Source: Bacteroidetes bacterium HGW-Bacteroidetes-16 (GTDB lineage Bacteria; Bacteroidota; Bacteroidia; Bacteroidales; F082). Taken from it: a DNA stretch of 64,000 bases. This document shows, piece after piece, positions 37,569 through 46,960 of the stretch; the stretch's first letter is position 1, and each line of letters begins with the position of its first letter. The stretch spans positions 1 to 64,000 of the forward strand of contig PHDN01000003.1 of the NCBI GenBank assembly GCA_002840975.1, written 5' to 3'. The position numbers and the translations under genes are program-made. The notes beneath the pieces were generated by a model. The model saw only the letters and a list, made by a program, of their open reading frames with translations, had not been told where the DNA came from and made no database searches.

Positions 37569-38819
37569 ATGAAAACAAAATTTCAACTCATGGTATTCTT
37601 TGTGATTTACTGGATTTTTTACACTCCCAATCACGCGTATGCCCAGCGAGCCATTTCGCCGGAGCTTCCAAATACTATTTTTTGTGAGATCAATGCAACC
37701 ATGATGGACAATGATTCTTCGTGTAAAGTGGATTGGCGCAACCCCTGGTATTGGTATTGGGATGATGGCAGTGGCGATGAATATACTGTATGGGCGGTTC
37801 CTGATGGGGAAACCGTAAATAAATTTGAACTTCCGGGCGGACCGGCGCAAGTAGTTGGTGCCGAAATATATGTGGGAGATGGCAGCTTTCCTGCTGGCGG
37901 ATCATTTCTGGGTACTGATTTTTTATTGGTGGCCTACGACAACGATGGCGAGAATGGCATGCCGGGTACCTTACTGGATTCGGTGGTTATTACAGTAAAT
38001 AATTACGATTGGGTGCGTTGCGAAGGCTTAAATGCCATTGACGAGGATGGCATCTTATATCTCGGGATGCGGCAATTGTTATATCCACCCAACGTGGCAC
38101 CAATGGGCATTGATAACGAGATGCCTATCGTGTATAAATCATATGCCAGACAACCTTTTACAGGACAATGGCTATTCTCACCATACCAGGATTTTATGAT
38201 CAGGGCAATTGTTTGCTTTTCTTGGAAACAAGTAGGTTCATTTATGCTGAAGAACGATACAAATATTGTCGTGTCAAGGATATCAGATTTTAATCCTGTA
38301 CTTGGCCAAAGGGCAAATCTACCTCAATCCATTTGGGTATCCAGGATATCAGATTTTAATCCCGCGCAGGGTGAAACACCCGAAGATGGGGTGTTAACGG
38401 TGATTGATTCTGTATTTGGGATGCCTGCTTTATATTTAGATACCGCCATGGTTTCTCTGCCAGATGGCTATTACGCCTATGGTTTAAAAAGGTTTAATGA
38501 AGAAGATTCGACCTATAGCGATTGGAGCTATTCAAATCCGGTGTATCACATTTTAACCTCGATTGAAGACGTAATATCAAAAGAGTTTTTTTCTGTTTAC
38601 CCAAATCCGACCCATGAACAAGTAGTTGTGCGTGCAGAAGCCGGCGTAAATAACACCATCCAAGTTACTGATATCATCGGACGTATTGTCTTTCGATCAA
38701 AACTCCCTTTGTCGGGAGAAATGACAATAAATGTGTCTGATTGGCCCAAAGGATTGTATTTTGTTAGTTTATCGGATCATGGAGTGAGGAATAAAGCGGT
38801 TAAGCTGGTGGTTGATTAA
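37569..38819 (+). CDS. Secreted protein with type A T9SS C-terminal sorting domain
   Basis: 416 aa. The signal peptide ends near HAYAQ. The central part (about 60-240) is a beta-rich domain of unknown function. Two copies of SRISDFNP, 22 residues apart (DNA copies at 38277 and 38343), sit near residues 238-266. The C-terminus (VYPNPTHEQVVVRAE...GLYFVSLSDHG...VKLVVD) is a Por secretion system sorting domain, so the protein should cross the outer membrane by type IX secretion and be surface-attached or released. Its specific activity is not recognisable. Confidence 0.82.
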   Translation: MKTKFQLMVFFVIYWIFYTPNHAYAQRAISPELPNTIFCEINATMMDNDSSCKVDWRNPWYWYWDDGSGDEYTVWAVPDGETVNKFELPGGPAQVVGAEIYVGDGSFPAGGSFLGTDFLLVAYDNDGENGMPGTLLDSVVITVNNYDWVRCEGLNAIDEDGILYLGMRQLLYPPNVAPMGIDNEMPIVYKSYARQPFTGQWLFSPYQDFMIRAIVCFSWKQVGSFMLKNDTNIVVSRISDFNPVLGQRANLPQSIWVSRISDFNPAQGETPEDGVLTVIDSVFGMPALYLDTAMVSLPDGYYAYGLKRFNEEDSTYSDWSYSNPVYHILTSIEDVISKEFFSVYPNPTHEQVVVRAEAGVNNTIQVTDIIGRIVFRSKLPLSGEMTINVSDWPKGLYFVSLSDHGVRNKAVKLVVD

Positions 38820-38860
38820 TAAAAGCCAGTCAGGTTTAAAAAAGTCTGACAGGTTTTTAT

Positions 38861-38868
38861 TAATTTTG
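38861..38868 (+). promoter_or_regulatory. -7 box of the CxxC protein gene
   Basis: TAATTTTG, exact TAnnTTTG, 19 nt before the ATG at 38888. Confidence 0.6.
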
Positions 38869-38887
38869 TCGAAAGTTTTTTATTGCC

Positions 38888-39475
38888 ATGCAGAGCGACC
38901 GCCACATCAAAATCGAAATTCCTACCCGTTTTTTTTCCGATTTAGAAGAAAAACCCTTCGAGATTTGTCAGGTCTGCGGCAAATCGCTTTTAAGAGAAGG
39001 GGTAAGCTATGTGGTGGAAAAAGCCATCAAAAACTACCCCGGTCATGATTTTTCGTCCACCATTTACGAAATGGCCATTTGCGTGGATTGTCATAAAGAA
39101 ATTCAGAAATCCATGTCGCAGGAATCCATGCAAAATCTGCAGCTCTACTATCAGTCGGTGATGGAGAAAAAGGGCCGTCAACCCATGATTATCGATCTGA
39201 ACACGTTTAATCTGGATACCTGGCTTTCAACGTGTTTTTTTAAAGGAGGCGAGATAAAAGACATGGACGAATACCAGGTGGTGGCGCAGTTTGAAGGCGA
39301 CAAAATGTTGTTGACCATGCCTCCGATGGTGATCGGGTCGGCGGCCATGGGCGAGATGGCGGCTTTGATGTCGGAAAAAACCACCGACGAAATGAACGAT
39401 TTCCGAAACCGGTTTATGGGGCCTTCGCCCGAACTGGAAGAGCTGATCCACGGAAAAAAACTCTTCTTGTTATAA
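38888..39475 (+). CDS. Conserved hypothetical protein with two CxxC pairs
   Basis: 195 aa, soluble. CQVCGKSL (about residue 24) and CVDCHKEI (about residue 63) could together bind one zinc ion. The rest is mixed alpha/beta, with a Met-rich segment LLTMPPMVIGSAAMGEMAALM and a C-terminal PSPELEELIHGKKLFLL. I do not recognise a named family. It has its own promoter and no operon partner. Confidence 0.75.
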   Translation: MQSDRHIKIEIPTRFFSDLEEKPFEICQVCGKSLLREGVSYVVEKAIKNYPGHDFSSTIYEMAICVDCHKEIQKSMSQESMQNLQLYYQSVMEKKGRQPMIIDLNTFNLDTWLSTCFFKGGEIKDMDEYQVVAQFEGDKMLLTMPPMVIGSAAMGEMAALMSEKTTDEMNDFRNRFMGPSPELEELIHGKKLFLL

Positions 39476-39524
39476 TTTAACAAAACTTTAAGAAATTTAT
39501 TTCAATAGGATGTAGTTTGTAATT

Positions 39525-39532
39525 TACTTTTG
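39525..39532 (+). promoter_or_regulatory. -7 box of msrA
   Basis: TACTTTTG, exact TAnnTTTG, 18 nt before ATG 39551. It overlaps a TTG at 39530 that could otherwise be taken as an earlier start. Confidence 0.6.
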
Positions 39533-39550
39533 CCTTTCAATATCATCAGG

Positions 39551-40183
39551 ATGCAAAAGTTATTTATTTTCTTACTCTTTGTGTTCACCCTCCAGGCAGA
39601 TTTTTTGCAGGGTCAGGACACTTTTAATTCTCAAATTCAAATGGAAAATTCACATGATCAAACCGCTACATTTGGAACAGGTTGCTTTTGGTGTTCCGAA
39701 GCCATCTTTTCACGGCTCAAAGGGGTGGAGGGTGTTACGCCCGGCTATTGCGGTGGAGCCACCAAAAACCCTACCTACAAAGAAGTGTGTACCGGTGAGA
39801 CGGGTCATGCCGAAGTAATTCAGTTGGTATTCGACCCCGAAGTCATTTCTTACAAGGAATTGTTGGAAGTTTTTTGGAAAACCCACGATCCTACCACCTT
39901 GAACCGGCAGGGAGCTGACGAAGGAACTCAATACAGGTCGGTGATCTTTTATCACAACCCTGAGCAGGAACTTCAGGCAAAGGCTTATCTGGAAGCGCTT
40001 ACACACGCCGGGATATGGGAAGACCCAATCATTACTGAGATTGCCCCTTTCACCGTGTTCTATTCTGCCGAAGCCTACCATGATGATTATTACGCCAACA
40101 ATCCGGGTAATGGTTATTGTAACATCGTGATTACGCCAAAAATTGAAAAGTTTGAAAAGGTTTTTGCTGATAAGTTGAAGTAA
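39551..40183 (+). CDS. msrA: Exported peptide methionine sulfoxide reductase A
   Basis: 210 aa. The signal peptide (MQKLFIFLLFVFTLQADFLQG) suggests a periplasmic location. The MsrA domain begins near residue 38, with nucleophile C45 in GTGCFWC. GVEGVTPGYCGG, GHAEVI, DPTTLNRQGAD and QYRSVIFY are all canonical. It reduces methionine-S-sulfoxide in envelope proteins. There is no fused MsrB domain. Confidence 0.94.
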   Translation: MQKLFIFLLFVFTLQADFLQGQDTFNSQIQMENSHDQTATFGTGCFWCSEAIFSRLKGVEGVTPGYCGGATKNPTYKEVCTGETGHAEVIQLVFDPEVISYKELLEVFWKTHDPTTLNRQGADEGTQYRSVIFYHNPEQELQAKAYLEALTHAGIWEDPIITEIAPFTVFYSAEAYHDDYYANNPGNGYCNIVITPKIEKFEKVFADKLK

Positions 40184-40259
40184 GTGTGTACAAAAAGTTG
40201 TCATTGGTGTGTCAACTTGATCAGCGCCTGAGATCAAAATCTTAGGTTAAAATGGCCAT

Positions 40260-40314
40260 CGGGATCGACACGACCGATGCATTAAGCCTGGATTTTAATC
40301 CAGGTAATCCAAAG
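40260..40314 (+). repeat. 55-bp direct repeat with palindrome, copy 1
   Basis: The 55-bp unit starts CGGGATCG and ends GTAATCCAAAG. It contains the palindrome CCTGGATT-TT-AATCCAGG, able to form an 8-bp hairpin. A second copy at 41573-41627 differs at only a few bases. The two copies bracket the CHU_C remnant and the 108-bp tandem repeats. Confidence 0.8.
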
Positions 40315-40412
40315 TACCCCCTGTTTGCGCAGAAATTATCAGCGGCATTAGATGTCCAAAATACAAATGATGGAATCAGCACATAAAGAACATCATCAAA
40401 TCATATGCTATA

Positions 40413-41183
40413 TTGCTGTTTTATAGCCATATAAAAAATATTTCAAAAAAAAAAGTAACCAAATCCATTTGTGCAGGTGAATCATTGCTTGCTTCACCGA
40501 TAGTAAATAAGGAAGGTGCAGGCGACTTGAGATATCAATGGATAGCTCCCAATGGCGATTCAACCTCAATTGAGTTGCTTTGGATCAACAACATGACAAC
40601 ACAGCAAGCAGGAAAATATTCAATAACCGTTACCGATGCGGTGTATTGTGAAGATTCTGATGCGTTGTTGGTGATTGTAGGCACAGGGCATTCCATCGCC
40701 TTTTCAGGTTACGACACCCTGTTTGTGGAACCGGGTTACATCCTGGATGCCGGAAATACGGCCCAAAGTTATTGGTGGAATACCGGCGATACCACCGCCC
40801 AAATCGCCATCGACAGCATCGGTCAATACCTTGTGTTGGCCACTTCCTTCGAGAACTGCCAATCGACCGATTCGGTATACATCCTCTGCGCTGGCAAGTC
40901 CTTCTTCATCCCCAATGCCTTTACGCCCAATGGCGATGGGTTAAACGATGTGTTTGGCGTTATTCCGCGGCTGGATTATGTCAACCGGTTTCATATCAGC
41001 ATCTACAACCGTTGGGGACAATTGATCTTCGACACCTCTGACCTCAATCAGGGCTGGGACGGCACTTTCAAAGGCAAAACCTGTCAGGCAGGAGTGTATG
41101 TCTACCGCATTGTTTACCAGGATTTTGGCATGGGCACACAGGAGAACAAGGTAATGGAAGGGACGGTGGTGCTGGTGAGGTAG
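40413..41183 (+). pseudogene. Remnant of a T9SS type B (CHU_C) surface protein
   Basis: 256 codons open from a TTG. The frame starts abruptly inside an Ig-like segment (CAGESLLASPIVNKEG...YSITVTD), then has a GYDTLFVEPGYILDAG beta domain. It ends with a full gliding-motility-associated C-terminal domain (FIPNAFTPNGDGLNDVF...RFHISIYNRWGQLIF...GVYVYRI). There is no ATG, no signal peptide and no promoter motif, although cargo of the type IX system needs a signal peptide. It is best read as the 3' end of a larger adhesin gene moved or left here between repeats. A functional product is unlikely. Confidence 0.65.
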
Positions 41184-41210
41184 GGGAGCCTGTTTTAAGT
41201 TCTTTAATTT

Positions 41211-41534
41211 GAACACCGAATGTCGGACACCGATTTTTGAATGTCGAAGGAGGTTTCCACTTCTTAATTCATCATTCGTTAATCGATATTCATTATTCAC
41301 CTGTTTAACTTCCTTTTTGAACACCGAATGTCGAACACCGATTTTTGAATGTCGAAGTGAAATTCCACTTCTAAAATCTTCATTCGTTAATCGATATTCA
41401 TTATTCACCTGTTTAACTTCCTTTTTGAACACCGAATGTCGAACACCGATTTATGAACTTCGAAGTGGGATCTTACTTCTTAAATCATCATTGGGTGTTC
41501 GATATTCATTATTGCATTTATTTTTTCCTTTTTT
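41211..41534. repeat. Three tandem 108-bp repeats
   Basis: Units start at 41211, 41319 and 41427, each with GAACACCGAATGTCG, then ACACCGATTT, a variable middle, and CGATATTCATTATT. Copies 1 and 2 are closest; copy 3 diverges in its second half. The 108-bp period is a multiple of three, which keeps frames open on both strands, but no protein-like sequence results. Function unknown. Confidence 0.85.
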
Positions 41535-41572
41535 GAATCCGAAAAGTCCCGATCCCGAAAACATTAGGGATT

Positions 41573-41627
41573 CGGGATCGGCACGACCGACCTATTAAGC
41601 CTGGATTTTAATCCAGGTAATCCAAAG
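41573..41627 (+). repeat. 55-bp direct repeat with palindrome, copy 2
   Basis: Near-identical to the 40260 copy, including the CCTGGATTTTAATCCAGG hairpin and the AAGC in front of it. It lies at the right end of the repeat-rich segment, just before the rpsP terminator. Confidence 0.8.
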
Positions 41628-41666
41628 GATCGCCTTCGTGGAAAAGGGAATTGAAAAATTTAGACC

Positions 41667-41701
41667 AAAAAAAAGCTGTAGAATTTCTACAGCTTTTTTT
41701 A
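41667..41701 (-). terminator. Terminator of rpsP (works in both directions)
   Basis: GCTGTAGAA (41675) and TTCTACAGC (41685) form a 9-bp stem with a 1-nt centre, extended by flanking A and T runs to about 17 bp. It lies 15 nt after the rpsP stop on the minus strand. Confidence 0.85.
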
Positions 41702-41715
41702 TTGTATTATCTGAA

Positions 41716-42300
41716 CTATTCTTCAGTTGCAGGAGCCTCTTCGCTGGTTTCTTCCTCAACTACTTCAGGAGCTGCCTCCTCAACGACTACTTCTCTGGCT
41801 TTTTTAGCATCCTGTGCTGCTTTCACCTGAGCTTCCAGTTCGGCAGCTTTAATCTTGGCAATTTCAGCCGATCGGGCTTCGTTAACTAAAACTTCAGCTG
41901 CAAGTCTGGCTTTATGCTGCGTGCGGGTTTCGTCATTTTTTTCAAGGATTTTCGCAGCATGTTTGGCTTCTTTTTCTTTCTGCCATGCCTGGAATTTTAC
42001 TTCGGCCTGAGCCTCCGTAAATGCACCTTTTTTTACTCCCTTTACAAGGTGATTTTTGTACAATACGCCGGTATACGACAGAATTGAACGTACGGTGTCA
42101 GTTGGCTGAGCACCATTTTGCAACCATGTGAGCGCTTTGTCTACGTCCAGGTTGATTTCTGCTGGGTTATGTACCGGATTGTAAGTGCCAATCTTTTCTA
42201 TAAATTTTCCATCCCGTGGTGCACGACCATCCGCTACAACGATATGATAAAAGGCAGCGCCTTTTTTACCATGTCGCGATAATCTTATCTTAGCTGGCAT
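41716..42300 (-). CDS. rpsP: 30S ribosomal protein S16 with long acidic tail
   Basis: 194 aa. Residues 1 to about 85 are canonical S16 ([31 protein letters not shown]...YNP...[20 protein letters not shown]). The remaining 100 residues are a Lys/Ala then Ala/Glu-rich helix with no similarity to enterobacterial S16, ending [14 protein letters not shown]-like and EEAPATEE. Extended S16 proteins are common in Bacteroidota. It assembles into the small subunit. A CATCTTTG (7 of 8 match to the -7 box) lies at 42346-42353. Confidence 0.95.
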   Translation of the reverse strand: MPAKIRLSRHGKKGAAFYHIVVADGRAPRDGKFIEKIGTYNPVHNPAEINLDVDKALTWLQNGAQPTDTVRSILSYTGVLYKNHLVKGVKKGAFTEAQAEVKFQAWQKEKEAKHAAKILEKNDETRTQHKARLAAEVLVNEARSAEIAKIKAAELEAQVKAAQDAKKAREVVVEEAAPEVVEEETSEEAPATEE

Positions 42301-42648
42301 AACTAATTGTTATTTAATGATTAAAACTGTTTTTAAAAACGGCTGCAAAGATGCGGATAATTTCGGACAATTGAAAGAATTATCTTAATAAATATAATAC
42401 TGATATCATGATCAGTATTTAGCCTCTTGTTTTGCCATTTGGAAGAAGAATCAAATCTGAATAGTTCCCAACAATCGTCTTCAAAGTTATTAACACGGTG
42501 AGTTCGTACAGGCATTTTATTTAACTTTGTAAGTTCAAAATGAAAATCATAAGTAGCATAAAATCAGTTCGATATAATATTGTTCAAAGACGTACCTTCT
42601 GATTGTGCCTGAATCATTTTAACTCATTAATAATAGGAAATTTACTGC
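42301..42648. other. Divergent intergenic region between rpsP and dnaE
   Basis: 348 bp with no convincing gene. It holds a near-consensus minus-strand -7 motif for rpsP (CATCTTTG, 42346-42353) and an exact plus-strand TAACTTTG at 42522-42529, which could drive dnaE from about 120 nt upstream. A 60-codon minus frame at 42333-42515 shows no protein-like features. Confidence 0.5.
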
Positions 42649-45600
42649 ATGTTTTTAATTTTTGATACGGAAACCACCGGTTTACCACAACGTTACGATG
42701 CACCTTTAACGGATTTTGACAATTGGCCACGCATGATTCAACTGGCCTGGCAATTGCATGATGAGATGGGTCATCTGATTGAAGTGCAAAATTTTATCAT
42801 CAGGCCCGAAGGATTTGTGATACCGCGTGGATCAGAAAAAATTCATGGAATTTCTACCGAAAGAGCCTTGGAAGAGGGGTTTCCTCTGATAGAGGTGTTG
42901 AATAAGTTCAATAAAAGCCTCGAAAAGGCCGACGTGGTTTCGGGGCACAACATCGAATTTGATAACAGCATCCTGGGAGCCGAAATGCTGCGTATGAACC
43001 TGGAAACTACTTTGTTTGATAAAACCATTGTAGATACCAAAGAATCATCTACCAATTATTGTGCTTTGCCGGGCGGGCGCGGTGGAAAGTATAAATGGCC
43101 CACCCTGGGTGAATTGCATTTAAAGCTTTTTAATGAATCGTTTGGTGCGGCTCACAACGCTTCGGCGGATGTGCAAGCCACGGCCAGGTGCTTTTTTGAA
43201 TTAATCCGACTGGGCATTATTACACCCGCCATACTGAAAATGGATTCGGATTTCATCCATCAATTTATCGAAGCAAGCGATGGCGTTGTTCAGTCGGTTG
43301 GATTTGAGTATGATTCCTATCATGAAGAAGAACCTGATGAGCCGGAAGATTTCTTTATTAAACCGGGCATCGTCTCCGATCGTGACACAGAAGCTCCCTT
43401 TACGCACCTGCATGTACACACCCAATATTCGGTGTTGGATGGATTAACCGATATCGGTGGAATGGTGAAGAAGGCCAAAGAAGATGGCATGACGGCACTG
43501 GCCATTACCGATCACGGGTATATGTATGGTGCAAAAAAGTTTCACCTGATGGCGACCATGGCAGGCTTGAAACCCATCATTGGCTGCGAAACATACGTGG
43601 CCCGGCGTGGCATGCACCTGAAAGAAATTAAAACGGATGGAAAAGGTTGGCACCTGGTATTGCTGGCTAAGAACCTGATCGGGTATAATAACCTGATGAA
43701 ACTGGTCTCGGCTGCAGCCACTGAGGGATTTTATTATCGTCCACGCGTTGATAAAGCATTGTTAAAAGAACACCATGAAGGGCTAATTGCGCTTACAGCC
43801 TGCCTGGGTGGTGAAATAGCCGATAAAATTGTGCATCAGGGCGAAGAAAAGGCTGAAGAAGCCTTGCTGGAATACAAAGAGATTTTTGGAGAGGACCTAT
43901 ACCTTGAAATCATGCGCCATCCCACCGGCGACCCGGAAATGGACAAAAAGGTATTCGATGACCAGCAATATGTAATCAAAGTGATGAAATCATTGTCTCT
44001 AAAACATCAGGTAAAACTGGTGGCTACCAATGATGTTCATTTTCTTAATTCCGACGATGCCGCGGCACACGACCAACTGATCTGCATTGGCACGGCCAAA
44101 GACCTGGATGATCCAAAAAGGTTTCGATATACCCGGCAGGAATGGTTTAAAACCAGGAGCGAAATGGCTGCCTTGTTTTCTGATCTGCCTGAGGCCCTTG
44201 ACAATACACATGAGGTGGCCAATAAAATAGAGGTGTATCAACTCGACAAGAGTCCGATCATGCCCGAGTTTACCATTCCTGAGACATACTCCGATGCCAA
44301 TGATTACTTGAGGCATATTTCCTACGAAGGTGCTCAATGGCGGTATGGGGAAATCAGTGCTGAGATAGCCGAACGCATTGAATTTGAGTTGGGAACAATT
44401 AAGTTCATGGGATTTCCCGATTATTTTCTTATCGTGTGGGATTTCCTTAAAGCCGCCCGGGAGATGGGGGTGTCCGTGGGACCGGGAAGGGGCAGTGCGG
44501 CAGGTTCAGTGGTGTCGTATTGTTTGCGAATTACCGACATTGAACCCCTAAAATATAATTTGCTTTTTGAGCGGTTTCTAAATCCGGACCGCATCTCCAT
44601 GCCGGATATCGACATCGATTTTGATGATGATGGTCGTGATAAAGTGCTGCATTGGGTGCGGGAGAAGTATGGCTCAAAGCGTGTTGCCCACTTGATTACT
44701 TTCGGGACCATGGCAGCAAAAATGGCCATTCGTGACGTGGCCAGGGTGCAAAAACTTCCGCTTTCCGAAGCGGACAGGTTATCAAAATTAATTCCCGAAG
44801 TTCCCGGAATTACCTTGGCCGAAGCCTTAAAACAGGTTCCTGAATTGAAATTTGAACTCGACAAAGGCAAACCCGAGGTTTCTTCGGTTATCCTGAATGC
44901 AATTAAACTTGAGGGCTCGGTAAGGAATACCGGTACTCATGCCTGTGGCATTATCATCGGGCGCGAAGATCTCGATCATTACATTCCCGTAACCACGGTA
45001 AAGGACTCTGTACTTGAATACGCTTCACAGTATGATGGCAAATTCATCGAGCCGGTGGGTCTGTTGAAGATGGACTTCCTTGGGTTGAAAACCCTTTCCA
45101 TTATTAAAGACACGCTTAAGAACATAAAAAAATCAAAAGAGATTGATTTAGATATCAATGCCATCTCGTTTGAGGATGAAAAAACGTATAAGTTATTTAG
45201 CAGGGGCGATACAGTGGCCTTGTTTCAGTTTGAGTCGGACGGCATGCGAAAGCACCTGAAGAACCTGAAACCTTCCCGGTTTGAGGACCTGATTGCCATG
45301 GTGGCTTTGTACCGCCCGGGCCCCATGGAGTATATTCCTAATTTCATCGATCGCAAAAACGGACGTGAAAAAATCGAATACGATGTGCCCGAAATGGCTG
45401 AATACCTCGAAGAAACTTATGGTATCACGGTTTATCAGGAGCAGGTGATGTTGCTTTCGCGAAAACTTGGGAGCTTCACGCGTGGAGAATCAGATAGTCT
45501 GCGCAAGGCTATGGGAAAAAAGAAAATTGATGAAATGGAGAAGCTTAAAGCGCTTTTCCTTGAAGGATGTAAAGCCAATAACCTGCCTTTAGAGAAGGTT

Positions 45601-46881
45601 GAAAAAGTCTGGAAAGACTGGGAAGCCTTTGCAAAATATGCCTTCAATAAATCGCATGCCACCTGTTATGCTTATCTGGCTTACCAAACGGCCTTTCTGA
45701 AAGCCAATTACCGGGCCGAGTTTATGGCTGCCAACTTAAGCCGTAACCTAAACGACATCAAAAAGATAACCCACCTCATCAGCGAAACCAAACGCATGGG
45801 CATCGACGTGCTACGCCCGGATGTCAACGAAAGCTCTATTGACTTTACCGTGACCAAAGACGGGATCATTCGGTTTGGACTGGGAGCTATTAAGGGTGTA
45901 GGGACTACTGCCGCGGAGCAAATGATAGAAGAACGCGAGAAAAACGGCCCTTTTACCAATGTATTTGATTTTGCCAAGCGGGTTAACCTGAAATCTGTAA
46001 ACAAACGCAGCCTTGAAGCACTGGCCAAAGCAGGTGCCTTTGATGCTTTTGAAGGCACACACCGCGCTCAGTATTTCTTTCAGGAAAATGAAAATAGCGG
46101 AGTTTTTATAGAAAAAATCACACGACACGGGGCTACCTTTCAGGAACAACGACAATCGCTGCAGGTAAACCTCTTTGGGGACATGGATGATCTGTCCATA
46201 AAAGATCCGGAATTGCCTGTTTGTGAGCACTGGACGGTTCCTCAACAGTTGTTTTTCGAAAAAGAAGTTACAGGTTTCTATATCTCCGGTCATCCGCTCG
46301 ATCCTTTTGCCATGACCATTAAAAGGTTCTGCAACATCACCATCGACGAATTGAGAAATAACATGGTCAACCTGAAAGGACACCAGGTTACTTTTGCCGG
46401 ACTCATCACTTCTGTTACCCAACGAACATCAAAAAAAGGTTCACTGTACGGACAGTTTACCATTGAGGATTTTTCAGGTGACCTGTCGCTCACCTTATTT
46501 AGTGAGGACTATTTAAAACGCAAACACCTGCTGGATGTCGGCAACAATGTATTTATTACAGCAAAAGTGGAAGAACGAAATCACCAGCCCGGAACGATTG
46601 AGGTGAGACTTTCGGATATGACCTTGCTGACCGATGTTATGGCAAAACTGGCCGAATCGATTACTGTATTTCTGCCGGCAAAAGAGGTGTCGGATGAAAG
46701 CATTAAACAGCTCCTTGGAATTGCTGCTGAAAACAAAGGAGGTTGTGCATTGAAAATTGGGCTGGATGAAGAAGAAGAGAATATCCATCTGATATTGAAA
46801 TCAGGTACGATAAAAATTGATCCGGAAGCATTTGTAACGGCATTATCCGAGGAAGGGACTTTCTCTTTTTCGATTCAGTAA
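42649..46881 (+). CDS. dnaE: DNA polymerase III alpha subunit with N-terminal DnaQ-like exonuclease
   Basis: 1410 aa, about 250 longer than a standard DnaE. Residues 1 to about 190 are a DEDDh 3'-5' exonuclease (FDTETTG with D6 and E8; SGHNIEFDNSIL; HNASADVQATA). From about residue 245 comes a DnaE: PHP domain (FTHLHVHTQYSVLDG, ITDHGYMYG), polymerase palm with catalytic Asp D653 and D655 in PDIDIDFDDDGR, the FNKSHATCYAYLAYQTAFLK fingers, helix-hairpin-helix and an OB-fold (VTFAGLITSVTQRTSKKG). Replication and proofreading are thus on one chain, like PolC in concept but with exonuclease at the N-terminus. Confidence 0.96.
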   Translation: MFLIFDTETTGLPQRYDAPLTDFDNWPRMIQLAWQLHDEMGHLIEVQNFIIRPEGFVIPRGSEKIHGISTERALEEGFPLIEVLNKFNKSLEKADVVSGHNIEFDNSILGAEMLRMNLETTLFDKTIVDTKESSTNYCALPGGRGGKYKWPTLGELHLKLFNESFGAAHNASADVQATARCFFELIRLGIITPAILKMDSDFIHQFIEASDGVVQSVGFEYDSYHEEEPDEPEDFFIKPGIVSDRDTEAPFTHLHVHTQYSVLDGLTDIGGMVKKAKEDGMTALAITDHGYMYGAKKFHLMATMAGLKPIIGCETYVARRGMHLKEIKTDGKGWHLVLLAKNLIGYNNLMKLVSAAATEGFYYRPRVDKALLKEHHEGLIALTACLGGEIADKIVHQGEEKAEEALLEYKEIFGEDLYLEIMRHPTGDPEMDKKVFDDQQYVIKVMKSLSLKHQVKLVATNDVHFLNSDDAAAHDQLICIGTAKDLDDPKRFRYTRQEWFKTRSEMAALFSDLPEALDNTHEVANKIEVYQLDKSPIMPEFTIPETYSDANDYLRHISYEGAQWRYGEISAEIAERIEFELGTIKFMGFPDYFLIVWDFLKAAREMGVSVGPGRGSAAGSVVSYCLRITDIEPLKYNLLFERFLNPDRISMPDIDIDFDDDGRDKVLHWVREKYGSKRVAHLITFGTMAAKMAIRDVARVQKLPLSEADRLSKLIPEVPGITLAEALKQVPELKFELDKGKPEVSSVILNAIKLEGSVRNTGTHACGIIIGREDLDHYIPVTTVKDSVLEYASQYDGKFIEPVGLLKMDFLGLKTLSIIKDTLKNIKKSKEIDLDINAISFEDEKTYKLFSRGDTVALFQFESDGMRKHLKNLKPSRFEDLIAMVALYRPGPMEYIPNFIDRKNGREKIEYDVPEMAEYLEETYGITVYQEQVMLLSRKLGSFTRGESDSLRKAMGKKKIDEMEKLKALFLEGCKANNLPLEKVEKVWKDWEAFAKYAFNKSHATCYAYLAYQTAFLKANYRAEFMAANLSRNLNDIKKITHLISETKRMGIDVLRPDVNESSIDFTVTKDGIIRFGLGAIKGVGTTAAEQMIEEREKNGPFTNVFDFAKRVNLKSVNKRSLEALAKAGAFDAFEGTHRAQYFFQENENSGVFIEKITRHGATFQEQRQSLQVNLFGDMDDLSIKDPELPVCEHWTVPQQLFFEKEVTGFYISGHPLDPFAMTIKRFCNITIDELRNNMVNLKGHQVTFAGLITSVTQRTSKKGSLYGQFTIEDFSGDLSLTLFSEDYLKRKHLLDVGNNVFITAKVEERNHQPGTIEVRLSDMTLLTDVMAKLAESITVFLPAKEVSDESIKQLLGIAAENKGGCALKIGLDEEEENIHLILKSGTIKIDPEAFVTALSEEGTFSFSIQ

Positions 46882-46920
46882 TTTTTAAATAAAATTTTAA
46901 TCCCCCATAGGATTTCTCTG

Positions 46921-46928
46921 TATTTTTG
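46921..46928 (+). promoter_or_regulatory. -7 box of trxA
   Basis: TATTTTTG, exact TAnnTTTG, 32 nt before the trxA ATG. Confidence 0.6.
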
Positions 46929-46960
46929 CCTTTTTAAATTATTAACAAAAATACTAAACC

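Noticed and set aside
41211-41534. CRISPR array
   Set aside because: The unit is 108 bp with no alternating constant repeat and unique spacer, only three copies, and no cas genes nearby.
41209-41598. Open frame of 129 codons on plus (and an overlapping minus frame 40941-41432)
   Set aside because: It is a translation of the 108-bp tandem repeats; the period is a multiple of three, so frames stay open by chance. No protein-like features.
42333-42515. 60-codon minus frame upstream of rpsP
   Set aside because: Covers the rpsP promoter region and has no protein-like features.
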